Source: Hymenoscyphus infarciens
Lineage: Eukaryota > Ascomycota > Leotiomycetes > Helotiales > Helotiaceae
Direction of reading: 5' to 3'
Assembly: GCA_001414345.1 (NCBI GenBank)
Contig: LLCB01000157.1
Span: forward strand, 1-64,000
DNA: 64,000 nt
Part shown: piece after piece, positions 1-10,910 of the stretch
Layout: every line of letters starts with the position of its first letter
Numbering within the stretch: position 1 is the stretch's first letter
The notes under the pieces: generated by a model
Database searches by the model: none
Told to the model about the DNA's origin: nothing
Seen by the model: only the letters and a program-made list of their open reading frames with translations
Translations under genes and position numbers: made by a program

Positions 1-999
1 ATATAATATACTAAAGAAGGAAAGAGTAGCGAGAGAGGGAGACTAAGAAGTAGTAAAATGCTCTCCTACCCCTTAATAAAGGGCTTAGATAATATAATTA
101 TTAAGTTCTACTTTAGCTCGACTTTGTTACGATTTGCGATTTGCGATTTGCGATTTGCGATTTAGTCGATTCCGACTTTTTGGTGTATCCAGGACGCCCT
201 AGCTGGCGACTTGTGCGTTGAGTTGTAAGTGATCTTGGTCAATAAATGTTTGTTGTTGAGTTAGGTTGCAAGTAGTGTCCGCAATCCAGCGTGCTATATC
301 TACTCTCAAAAAGGCACCAGTAGACTCTGGTTACTAGAGGGTGAATTTAAGTACAATCGGAAAAGTACTATTCACCTCACCGCAAAGACAGAAAGAACTT
401 AAAAGTAAATCCAGAGATTGAATTGTCCATTCACAGCCCTTACTGTATCTAGTACCTTGAAAGCTTAATATAATTATTTAAAGTAAACTAAAGTTATTTG
501 CTCTACTATAATTTGTAGCCATTTCAGTCTATCACTAGACAGAAAGCGTCACTTCTGTTATTAGTGAATAAAACATACCAAAACCCATACCTGTTTCACT
601 GGAGTCCAAAAAATCAAAAGACTAGTGAAATATTCAAGCCTTGCTTTTAACGAGTCTACAAATATGTCCTCCATAACAGAGCTATCACAAAACTTCAAAT
701 CACCTTGCACAGAAAGAATTATTCTATCCTTTTTACAGCAGTATTTCTTGTATTGAGACCACGAAAGTAAGTATTGAAGACTGACACTTGGATGGCAATT
801 CGTTACAAAAAGGCTTAGTTGACTTACTACTCATTTTCCTCGATGAGCCGGCCTTTCAAACGAGACTTCAACTCTCCATTCGGTAGATGATGAGCGATAT
901 TGATACATAGCACCACTCTCACAAGAAACCACCATAATTATCCTATCTATCGCCGCTACCAACAATCCTGGCATAGCAGAGCCATCCAATAAAATAGCT
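1..999. other. Non-coding AT-rich stretch with repeat remnant
   Basis: I see no supportable gene. The first 180 bases are AT-rich and purine/pyrimidine biased, and they contain a 7-bp tandem repeat listed separately. The stretch around 165-225 resembles loosely the stretch around 37815-37855 (both have a TTTAGTCG word followed by an AGGA-GCC word). Both may be remnants of one RIP-degraded repeat family, but the similarity is weak by eye. Confidence 0.4.
130..164. repeat. 7-bp tandem repeat (CGATTTG), about five copies
   Basis: The unit CGATTTG is repeated head to tail almost five times without interruption between an ACGATTT start and a TTTAG end. It lies in AT-rich non-coding sequence. Confidence 0.9.
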
Positions 1000-1879
1000 T
1001 TGCAAAAGTCTACTACATCTCAAAATGAGCGAACAATATGTGCTTTGCACAGCCTCCATCCAGAAACCAGAGTTCTTATCTATGATTTCTACTTTGAGGA
1101 AAAAGACATGGAGATTGCAACCGTAAAACTACTTTTAGCAGCACTCCGGCCATGCACGGATCTCTTTGAAGAAGCCCTACTTTCGCACTACGAGCATAGC
1201 TTCGTTGCCTCATCGACGCAAGAAAACTATCGATATGGCCCGCGGAAGAGACCATCCCCATCTGAGAGATTGCTCTACCTAGCGCCTTCCACTTGGGCTA
1301 TTATCAAAAACCTCCAGTTCAACATGAAGTTATAAGACAAAAACCCCCCCTCAAAGCACCTGTGAGGAAAAGATTGACTGATCTATTAATTACAGAGACC
1401 ATACACGAGTACAAATATATGATATCACCTCCCTCGAGTCTTTCCGCGCTCCAATTCGCCTCAAGCCTTCAAACTATCAACTTCACAATGATATCTGACC
1501 AAAATTAAACCCTTGCTCGATTCATTGACCAGTTGCTCTAGCCCAAAAGACTAGCGAATCTCCTTGTATTCCGCGTTTGTAGATTTTCTGGCGGGTCTCG
1601 ACTAGAATGGAAATATCAAGAATATCTTTGAGAGCTTGCGTCCGTTACTTGTTGAATAAACTCCACGGCGACAAGTCGAGATTGACACAAGTGAAATTTG
1701 AGCAAGAACACAAGTCACGTTTCCGCGACAATTTTATATTTACATGGGCGTTGTGTGATGGTGAGCGTTTGTTGCCGAGTAGAATTAGGAGTTGGCACCC
1801 TGCGCAAGAGCCTCAGAGACTCCATATCTCGGGTAGGGTAAGACGGAATGGGGTTCAAGCTACCTGTACTATCTATTAA
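1000..1879 (+). pseudogene. Decayed paralogue of the adjacent F-box-like gene
   Basis: A frame at 1000-1335 matches the middle of the protein encoded at 2526-3912. Shared landmarks are LHxxxxELRVxIY-like, ALRPxxDLxxEAL, Y-SFVA and a final VKNLQF/IKNLQF just before the splice site used by the intact gene. The match resumes around 1440-1500 (exon 2 words such as LQTI-T) and at 1512-1580, where the counterpart of LLQPGRL reads LL-stop-PKRL. The stop is TAG at 1539-1541, as expected for CAG to TAG. A further open stretch to 1879 weakly matches the C-terminal part (TW-L, SRI). There is no ATG at the start and no splice donor after the NLQF segment. I infer a tandem duplicate that has been inactivated. 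Confidence 0.65.
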
Positions 1880-2343
1880 AAGTTAATTATCCTCCTAAAA
1901 TAAATTTCTTTACAACGTAAACCCGGTGGTTAATTAACTTGTAAGTAATTCCCTCTTGTAGTACTCAGCTCTTGAGTCTTGAATCACCTTGGCGAAAATT
2001 TAGATCTCATCCATGTATGTGTTGAGGGTTAAAGCATTAGCTGTCTGTCATCAAGAAGGCTAAACCAGACAAGGTATCTGAAATGCTATAGGCATACTTT
2101 GACAAGGGAAATGCAAAGTTTAGGTAATTCTCTTATAGTCTTCTTAACGTCCTTGTAACAAAGACAGCTCTTTCACTACAATTGCGTTCCCTAATTCACT
2201 CGTTAGTAACATTGTTATAAAACATTTAGTACCCCAACCTCCTCACTAGACATCATGCAGAGGTTTTTGCCAAGACACAGATGAATAGAAGTATGCCGCA
2301 GTTTAGCCAGGTCCTGACGACTCGCTTAGCTCCCATCCACGCC
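1880..2343. other. Intergenic spacer upstream of the F-box-like gene
   Basis: No gene is seen. The sequence is moderately AT-rich and leads into a TATA box and a pyrimidine-rich leader. An open frame starting at ATG 2281 runs across the probable promoter and leader. It would be in frame with the main ORF if the 2470-2525 intron is removed, so a 63-residue N-terminal extension is possible but unlikely given the TATA box inside it. Confidence 0.4.
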
Positions 2344-2351
2344 TATAAATA
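2344..2351 (+). promoter_or_regulatory. TATA box and 5'-UTR intron of the F-box-like gene
   Basis: TATAAATA at 2344-2351 lies about 180 bp upstream of the chosen ATG at 2526. A CT/CA-rich leader follows. A probable 56-bp leader intron runs 2470-2525 (GTACGT donor, a GCTGAC branch-like word, CTCCAG acceptor), so the start codon sits directly at the first bases of the next exon. Confidence 0.5.
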
Positions 2352-2525
2352 TCTGGACCTTCCTTCTGTAGAACATACATCAGGCAACAACTCCTACGAC
2401 TCAACATATCAACACAATTTCTCCACTAAAACTCCCATCGTCTCTCAATCACCAGAGCAAACTTCCAAAGTACGTCCTCCAGATTGATTGTCTACATGTG
2501 AGAGCTGACACTTACTTCCCTCCAG

Positions 2526-3912
2526 ATGAGCACTTTTCCCGACGAGGGTCAAGAAAAGACCACCAAAACCCGAAACATGCCCAACAATGCAGCGACCACA
2601 AGCAAATCCACAGTGACGTCAGCAGAGAAAGAGCCAAATCAGAAGCTCTCAAAGTCCGCGGAGAAAAGGTCAAACAGGAGAGCAGCCAAGAAAGCATCTG
2701 AGGCATCTTCATCCAAAGAGACGTCAAATGCGGAGCCCGCCACACCAAAGGTTCCTAATCCCCCAAAGCCCAACAACAAGAGAGCCTCGAAGAAACCCAA
2801 GGCGTTGCCAGAAAAGAAAAAGGTAAAGGATAAAGGTAATAAATCCAAGGCTTCGCGCAGGAATAATAGGGCAGCCCTGCAATCCGATACTGAAGAAACA
2901 GACGAAGCACTCCTCCCCCCTCCGACCTTCCCCAAAGCTCCAGTCCTCCGAGCCTCTATCGAAGAGAAGCTGAAGAGAAACCCATCCTGCAATCTCCATC
3001 GTATCCCGACCGAGCTTAGAGTTAAGATCTACATACTCTGCTTTGATGCCGAAGAGTTGAAGGTCGCGGTGAACCAACCACTTTTGGAGGCCCTGCGACC
3101 GCAGGCAGATTTATACGGAGAAGCTTTGGGCGTCTATTACGACACGAGTTTTGTTGCCTTGACACCACCACACAACTGCCTATTATTGGGCGAGGAGATT
3201 GAGGGAGTGTTACGGAAATTCCATCGCCCTCAGAGTCATGAGCAGCTATTCTTGCTCACACCGCACGCACTATCTCTCGTCAAGAACCTGCAATTCAGAA
3301 GGTAAGAGATAATCCAATTCCATCCTTCCTGAAACATGCTAATTAAGCCAAAATAGCCGAGCGCTCGAGTTTGTGTTCCGCTGGGATAAACACGGAGGGA
3401 AACTCAACTCTGCGATGGAGCTCATGACCAACCTCCAGACTATCACAGTCACTCATCTGGTTGGTCTTTCCTGCAACGAGGGTCCCCGGACTCGCTACCT
3501 TCTCCGACTCCTGCAACCAGGAAGACTCGGGGCTCTCCGGGGGCTTCGGGTAGAGTGGTGTTGGAAGGTTCATATTAACCCTGTTCAGAATGGAGGAACC
3601 AGGCAATGGGAGCAGCAACAGGAGAGAATTGATTTTGTCCGAGAGCGGGTGAAAAAAATACTGGGGAAGATGCACCACAGCCCGGAGAAACGTAGGTGGG
3701 TAGAGGAAACGCCAGTGCTTGTGGACCCCCCTGAATTCAAGGAGGACAAGAAGACGAAAAGCTATTCCGTCACATGGTTGTTGATGGATATTGAGAAGGA
3801 GCTCATGGGCGGGGAGAAGCTTCGACCTTTGTCGAGTAGGATTGCAGATAGGGTGTTCGATGAAGAGTGGACAAATCCCTACCCAAGCCCAACGGCTATC
3901 CTAATGAGATAG
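2526..3912 (+). CDS. Fungal F-box-like hypothetical protein
   Basis: CDS join(2526..3301,3357..3912), 443 residues. The 55-bp intron has GTAAGA, a GCTAAT branch word and an AATAG acceptor, and splicing restores one frame (codon AG|C). Residues 1-130 are low-complexity and very rich in Lys, Ser and Ala, with several Lys/Arg clusters that could act as nuclear-localisation signals. The middle begins with a short LPxELRxxIY-type segment (here RIPTELRVKIYIL), typical of a large, expanded family of F-box-like fungal proteins. It continues with the ALRPQADLYGEAL and SFVAL motifs and a basic/aromatic C-terminal half. No enzymatic motif is visible, and the function is unknown; family members are often presumed substrate adaptors. 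A decayed tandem paralogue lies immediately upstream. The start is the first in-frame ATG after the probable leader intron. Confidence 0.75.
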
Positions 3913-4004
3913 GGAAGGAATTGGAAACACAGGAGACTAGTTATGAAGATTTTGCATAGGGGGCATGATTCATGTCGAGTCGCTCAATAAGAACCTAATA
4001 GCTT

Positions 4005-4754
4005 GGGCCTGTTTGGTTCGCATTTTAAACCCTTGATTTATTCGTTGAATCGAGCTTATACGGGCTACTTTCTTCATTCGCTTGTAAATTGAATCGATAT
4101 TCCTTAAATCTAATTCATATACTATTTAGGAATTATATAGTGCATTGCTTGCTAAAAAGAATTACAGCGTAAAGGAAGATTGTAAGCTACTCTTTAGTAC
4201 CTATATTATAAGTAGGCGCTAGATCTGACTTTTCTATCAACATCCTCTATAGATAGCGAAACCCCTCCTTTAATATGTCGATATTGTCCTCTGATTCTTT
4301 TAGATATTACGATAGTAATTCTACTACCTATTCCTTCTCTAAAACGAAGCTTCAAAGTGTGCTAAGGCCTTTTGACGAAGTTGATCTTAAAATAGAGAGC
4401 AACTAGTACCGCTGCTATTACGCTAGCAACTATTGCACATCTACGATTAAGGATAGCACGGCGTTGCTATACTAAACACGGGAGGGTATACATTAGTATT
4501 AGTGCAACAAGGTACGAATAAATCAAAGGTTTAATTCGTAAATACTACTCTAGAGAGGTATTTACGAAATCGAGTTTTTTTATATAGGCGATTTACGAAT
4601 ATAGTGCTAAGGCTTAATTTAAATACTTCGATTTACAAATAGAGGCTTTTTGCTAAACAGATTTATAATTTAAAAACGAGATTTACGAATTAAATTAATT
4701 CGATTTAACTTTTATATAGAAATTCGCGAATCGAGGGCGGAACTACGCAGGCCC
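4005..4754. mobile_element. Candidate non-autonomous TIR DNA element, about 750 bp
   Basis: The left end reads GGGCCTGTTTGGTTCGC and the right end, reverse-complemented, reads GGGCCTGCGTAGTTCCGC, giving an imperfect 17-18-bp terminal inverted repeat. Between the ends the sequence is AT-rich with no open frame. It holds several dispersed ATTTACGAAT-like and TCGATTTA-like words near both ends, as subterminal repeats do. I cannot see a convincing target-site duplication. GGGCCTGTTTGG-type ends are common in hAT-like MITEs, which is my best guess at class. Confidence 0.5.
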
Positions 4755-5316
4755 TAAGTTGTATTCAGCGATCTTGTTTTCATTCTGTGGTTCCTAGTTA
4801 GGTGAATCGCACTACAAGTCGTCTACTACTTTCGATGTTTCTCCTCCAGTGACTACATGAGAACCCTCCCCCCCTTAGTTTACTTCGATCTCTCGCGTAT
4901 TTTTCGACATCTTACTCAAAAAACAGTCCCCTTTCATTGTCTTCGAGCGGATATTGTGGCTATCAGTAGTTATAGGGGGTTTCGAAACGTACGTTCAAGG
5001 GTAAGTAGGGTCACTAAATCACAGCACTCCAAACAACACACCATACGAGATACTGACCCTAGACTAAGAGGATAATTTGGTAAGTAAAATACGAAGAAGT
5101 AAAAAGGAAACATCATGCTTTTCATTTTTTTATCTATACCCTCCAAAACCAAAGAGAAGCAGGTTTATACAAACCTATGCTATAATCCACCCACCAACCC
5201 ATGCCCCATAAATCAGTCTATTCCCAAAAATAAAACCACAACTCCTAAGATATACATCAACCGCGTAAAATTAACTCCCCCCCGTCTCTCTCCCTTCTCC
5301 CTTCCCCCTCCCCCAC
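4755..5316. other. Intergenic, 3' flank of the VHC1-like gene
   Basis: No gene is supported. The last 150 bases are C-rich on the + strand and are probably the 3' UTR of the minus-strand transporter. Two short overlapping open frames on opposite strands look accidental. Confidence 0.4.
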
Positions 5317-8300
5317 TCACAAAGCCATAGTAACAGTCATCGAATTACTATGCACCAGCAGCACCGGCGGCAACTCCCTACAAAGGACCTCCAAATCCCC
5401 CAAATACCGTCCACAAGCGCTTTCATCTTTACAAGTCCCCTCCACCGGACTCGGCAAAGTTGTGAAAACCACAGCCGTCTCCCCACTTTGTCCTTGCATC
5501 AACTCATTAAGTATCAAATGTTGCGCACGACAAGGAAGGTCGTTGAAACTCAACGGCAACGCTTGAGTAGAATACGTGCTTCCCCTCCTCGAAGTCGTAG
5601 AACCCGGGCTGCTAGTTTCTGGAATGACAGGATGAGAAGGCAGGTTGTTGGCGGAATTAGACTGGGTGTGGTAAGCAGAAGGAAGCCTCTGCCGTCTGTG
5701 AGGCGGCGGACTAGGAGTATCCGTAAACATGATACTCGGTCCCGTCCCCTCCTCAGTCGCAACCCTCGTAACAGGCACCGGTTTACTCGAAAACTTCGGC
5801 AGACTCGCATGTCTACTCAACGTCGGTCTTTCATCCGCGATACTAGATTTCCTCGTCGACGACTTCGCTGGACTCTTCAATGCATCTGTAGATTCTTTAG
5901 ACCCCGAACCCGAACCGGATTTTCGAGAAGCTGCAAGATCTTTGATAGACCCTGAATTCTTGTTCGTTTCCGTTTGCGCTGGGGGGTTCGGTGCCGAAGC
6001 AACAGGTTGCATCCCGACAGTGCTTGCTTTTGACGCAACAGGACTTTTCGGTGTGGCCTCGGGGACTTTGATCTCCTTCTCTCCCGTAGACTTCTTAGAA
6101 GGTGGAGGACCACGCATACTATCACCATGGCTTCTTCGTCTCTTAATAGGCGTAACAACAGCAACTTCGGCCTCGGTTTCAGACTCAAAATCATCGATGT
6201 CCGCCTCGCTAGCAGCACTCTCGCTGCCGTCTTCTACGAGGGCCTCATAATCGCTCTCGTCCGAAGAGCTGCTCGAGTCTTCGGAGGCACTTCCGTGACT
6301 GGCATGTTGCCGTACAACGCTCGGGGATAACTGGTGGGTTCTCATCCCGAGACTAACGCCAAGTTTTGAGATTCGACTTGTAGTATGTTTTCGTTTCGAC
6401 TTTCTCAGCAACTTTCGGAGCCCGAGGAAACGACCGACTCTTTCATCTCGTGGTCCTTGTTGAAAAGAACTCTCCGGCCACACAGGACCCGAATTGAAAT
6501 AACTAGAAATCTGCGAGAGATCTTCCACAGCAGAATTTCCACCGCGATTTCCACGAAGTTTTTGTAATTCATCCCACCATTCCTCTCCTTCTAAGATGGC
6601 GTCGACCTTTTCTTGATCCTCTTTACTTTCGCTTGAGCCGTTGACGATGATTTCGTAGGTAGGCAGGTTTCCAGATGCGAGCCAGAAGACGAGGACTTCC
6701 GCTTCTATCCGCAGCTTTTCAAGGAGAGACTTTACGCGGCCTCGTTCTTCCTCGACGTCGGATTCGTACTCGACAAAGACTGCGACGCGGAGCTTGTAGG
6801 CTTTTTTCCAGGCGGGGACGGTGTTCAGGATGACGCCGAGTTGTAGGATCAACGTATCTGCGAAACACCAATTAGCCAGAATAGAGATGACTTGGGGGGA
6901 AGAACATACAAGTATCAAAATTAGTAGTCAAGACATTTTGCTTGCCATCGCCTTCCGCTGCGATTTCGGCAGACATTTGAATCGGCCAAAGGTCAATATA
7001 TTTTTTGCCATGCTCGCCCTCTCCATGAGGAAACTCGAGGTTTTGAAAGCCCTTTGCGACAGCCACATTGATCTGTAGTCGCAGCAAGAGATCTTCAAGA
7101 ACAGTAACATAACTCATAACACTCATCATTCCTTCCGTCTTGCAAGCATCGGTGGGAAGTGTTCCTTCCGACTTCACATCTTTGCTGTCACGACGTCGCG
7201 GTTTTCGTAAGTGTGCTGGCACTTCCCCACTACTCTGCCCATCGCGAGATGCTGGGGGCATCTCAGGAACATCGATAAGCGGCTTATTCTGTCGCAAATC
7301 ATCGAGGTTGTAAAAGCCCATAACACAAATATTCGGACGCATGCCACCAAGTCCAGCAGACAAAAGAATATTCCTAGCACCCCATTCGAGTCCAGGGGAA
7401 ATGGCAATATTGACAAAAGCCTTGATCTTGGAAAAGTCAATGTACTTCGTCCAAGCGGCTTGTTGACGTCGTGCTTCGGGAACAGAACCGCCAAAGTCAT
7501 CCGTGACAATAACATGGCCCAGGATATACAGTCCCCCCTTCTTCATTGAGTTGCAGAATTGAATCAGACGATACTGTCGACGTGGGTCGTTTACGAAAAG
7601 CAATATTTGCGGTCTCCAAAACTTGACATGTTCTTGCTTAAGTCGAAGGAGGTATTTTCGAACCTGGTGATAGATCAAGCTCTGGGAAACATCGCCCCAA
7701 CTCTTTGGAGGACTAGCGTAATGAATGATTAGGAATATGACAATTAGTACGCCGACGCAGCCTGTTGCATATACTCCATCCACGAAAAACATGGCTGTTC
7801 CAGAGAAAACAGTGCCTGCCAAAGCTGTTTGCCAGTTGAAGAAATGAAAAGAGGGTCGAAAGTTTGGCGCCGAACTTATCTTGAGAAGGAAACAAGCTAA
7901 ATTCATGACCAAGAAAGTCATCTATAGTCGTCAGCTTACGATTCTTGCTTTTTCAATGTTGCTCGGCGTTGATGGCCGCCAACATAGGGTGATTAAGCCG
8001 TCTAATTCAAGCATCAAAGCGCCGGAAAACGTTGTGTCTCAAATACAATCCCATCCAAGTAACATTTCTTAGTGATCACAGAAGGGAAAGGGGGGTTTAG
8101 CAGTAGAGGAATGAAAAAAATAAACCTACAAGATAAGTCATTGTGACAAAAGAGGCGATCTGATTGATATTGGCGAGCATAGTGAATTGGGCGACCAGGT
8201 AGGTTGCGATGATGGCATAAGTGGGTTCGTCGCCATTTCTGGTTCCTTGACCAAAAATCGAGAATCCCGGAAGAAGGTGATCTCTGGCCAATGCCTGCAA

Positions 8301-9944
8301 GAGTTTGGCGGACCCAATGACGCCCATTAACGTTGAGAAGAATGAGCTTGCAAACTCCCCAGCAAGAATAACAAGCCCAGAGACATTGGTGTCCTGAATG
8401 ACATTGGCATTTCTGGTGAACGAAGATCTCGTGATGGTGGCAGCCATAGCAAGGATAACTAATGTGTACAACACGAAAGTAGTGGCTAAGCCATAGAGTG
8501 TTCCTTTCGGGATCGATTTGCTAGGATTTCTCAAGTCCCCGGACATGCTTGCACCAGCGAAAATTCCACCCGTTGCTGGAAACAAAATCCCAAAGAGATC
8601 CTGGAAAGTTTCTTTGCCTTTAAGTTGACTCCCTGCAGCTCCTCTAGTAAGAAGAGGCTTGAGATTTCCTATGAAGGTATCCAAGCTGAGTCCGGTGTAA
8701 TCGATACCCAACTTTCTGCTCTCAAATGGTGCCTTGACTAGCGCCGAAAATGGAATACTCAATGTGGAAATGAGTAGGACAACGAGCAGTCCATTACTGG
8801 CACGAGCGAAGATGGATGATCCCGCTAGACAAATTCCGGTACATATCAGCAAAACGATCGTTGACCATAAATACATGAACCAAGGACTTTCTGGCATGAT
8901 GTTGGACCAGTTTCCAGTCTCGGAGCCGAAATTCAATTTTATACAGTCGATTAGACCGACAGCGTTCATTCCGGTGTTGAAGGCAAATCCAAGGTAGAAG
9001 ACAACGCCAATGGAGCCTCCGAACTCTGGGCCTAGAGATCTTGATATAAGATAGTACGCGCCACCTCCTCTGACTGTGCCATTTGATGCGATAGCCGACA
9101 GGGAGAATGTGGTTATTAAATTAATTGCGTAAGAAGCAATAAGCATGCCCATCATACCGAGGGTTCCAGCTTGGCCTATGGCTGTGTTAGTGATATCCAT
9201 AACTTTACGCGACTTCTTTTTGAGGCCCAATTCTACACTATTGATGGACGAAGCAATCAATTACAATATTTTGGTTCACCCTTTCCCCAGTGACGTATAT
9301 AAAGAGAATGAAAAGATGACCTCCTCAGATCAGTATACATAGAGAAAAGCCCACTTGGGAGGAGAAGCCCACATTCGTTCCTTCGAAGCATAATGGAACT
9401 GGAAGAACAAACCTAGTAAGAATCCAAACCTCAAGAACATGAGAATACTGAGAACATTGAGACAAGTTGGGACATATACACCGGAGAACATTCCCAACTT
9501 GTCACTCCCGCCAACTGGCCGAGGACCAAGTCCAGGTCTAGGAGCGGATGAATCTCCATTTGCCTTTTTATTCTCTGCCTGGTTGTGTAGTTGTATTGTG
9601 GTGGTGTCCGGCTCAGTAGTGCCATTGTGTGACCTCCTCCTAGCACTGCTAGAATCCCTCGGTCCATCTTGAGCGCCATCTGCGGTATCTCCAACATGAG
9701 GAACCCAATTAAACAGCCGTTTGGTCAAGGAATGTTCGCGAGGAGGAGGGGTTGAGGCGTTGGTAGCCGGATCATAGGGATTGCCGTCCGAGTCAGGTCT
9801 CGAGTCGGCTGGACCAGCAGTTTGGTCGAGTTCCGCGAGATTGGAGGACCTGCGATTCAATTCTCCGGCTAGATCTTCTGCTGTCCGCGATTGGAAATTC
9901 GAATGTTCGCGAGACGAGGTCTTTATGGATGGTCGACCTAGCAT
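5317..9944 (-). CDS. VHC1: VHC1-like vacuolar K+-Cl- cotransporter (SLC12 family)
   Basis: CDS complement(join(5317..6857,6910..7921,8130..9175,9413..9944)), 1376 residues. Introns are 237, 208 and 52 bp; each junction restores a family-typical segment ([38 protein letters not shown]). Domains: a hydrophilic N-terminus (residues 1-150), a 12-helix amino-acid-permease/CCC core starting near the [16 protein letters not shown] motif and containing [17 protein letters not shown] and [12 protein letters not shown], then the long SLC12 C-terminal domain ([25 protein letters not shown]). A Ser/Thr/acidic linker of about 250 residues precedes a conserved tail ending [11 protein letters not shown]. 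Yeast Vhc1 moves K+ and Cl- together across the vacuolar membrane and affects osmoregulation. It is about 250 residues shorter; the excess here lies mainly in the Ser-rich linker and N-terminus. The first donor (GTTTGT) is weaker than the others. The gene is divergent to an AVT-type vacuolar transporter. Confidence 0.9.
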
Positions 9945-10910
9945 ATTTGTATGTATATGTGGGGGTGGACTGAGTGATGAGGTAGGTAGCTGGAGCTGGA
10001 GCTGGAGCTGGAGCTGGGTTGAGTGGAAAGAGGAGCTTGTCGGGGAGCGGAAGAAATGGGCAAGCTAATAATTGTATAATTGTGTAACTGTCGCACGCGA
10101 AAACAACTGCACCCTATGTGTTGCCCAATTCCAAGCTCCCTTTTTGGCAGAGCTCTGGCTCTTCTCAGGTTGACGTTGAATATCTTGTCTTATAAGTTAT
10201 TCCTTCATGCGACGAGGTAAAGTGACAAAGTGACCCCCTGGCAGACTATTGGAGCATCGGGCGAAGAAAGGCCGTCACCAGACCGCCGAGTGGTAGAACA
10301 AGAGGGAGAGAGCTGAATTTGAAGAGTTACAAGAGCCATTTTAGCTTAGGAGAAGAGGGAGGACAATGTATTTACATATTTACATCGCATAGTACTCGCA
10401 TAGTACACGAGGGGATTTTGGAGATTAAAAGGCGCAACATCGGACGACGAGGCTGCCGCGGAAGATCTGAAGATGAGCGTAAGCTGGACCGAGGTGTGTG
10501 GTGATTGGCCAGCATCGAGGTCAAAATCGTCACCTGACGAGGTTTTGGTTGCAGGGGTCACTTGGTAAGGTTGGCGGTAAAGAGAAGGCGCTCGTGATAA
10601 ACATTGCACATTCACATTCACATTCACTTACGAAAGACTCCCCAACAGTCACTTGGAATAGCTACTTGGTTCCTCTCATCACTTACTTGCGTTGGTCTCT
10701 CCCAATATTCACTTTCCCTCCTGTTCTGTACTTCGCCATTCATTACTCACTTATCTTGTACTAACTGTCCTACGAAGTTTCTTTTCTTCTTCCCAGGTCC
10801 AACCCACGATAATGAGATAAGCCCGCGGTCAACCTCTGTCCCACGACAACACCAACACAACACTCCCTCTCTCATTCTCACTCAGCATCAATCCCAATAT
10901 CGACACAAAC
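9945..10910. promoter_or_regulatory. Shared divergent promoter region of two vacuolar transporter genes
   Basis: These 966 bp separate the start codons of the VHC1-like gene (minus) and the AVT-like gene (plus). No gene of its own is seen. The region contains a hexanucleotide repeat at the VHC1 end and a short CATTCA tandem (about 10606-10626) toward the AVT end. The leader of the AVT gene is CT- and CA-rich, as in highly expressed fungal genes. Co-regulation is an inference from geometry only. Confidence 0.45.
9988..10017. repeat. Hexanucleotide repeat (AGCTGG)x5
   Basis: Five perfect head-to-tail copies of AGCTGG lie 44-73 bp upstream of the VHC1-like start codon, that is, in its 5' UTR or proximal promoter. 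Confidence 0.95.

Noticed and set aside
4857..5330. Short overlapping frames on both strands, Pro-rich or Ser-rich
   Set aside because: No shared family motif and composition-driven; they lie in the 3' flank of the VHC1-like gene.
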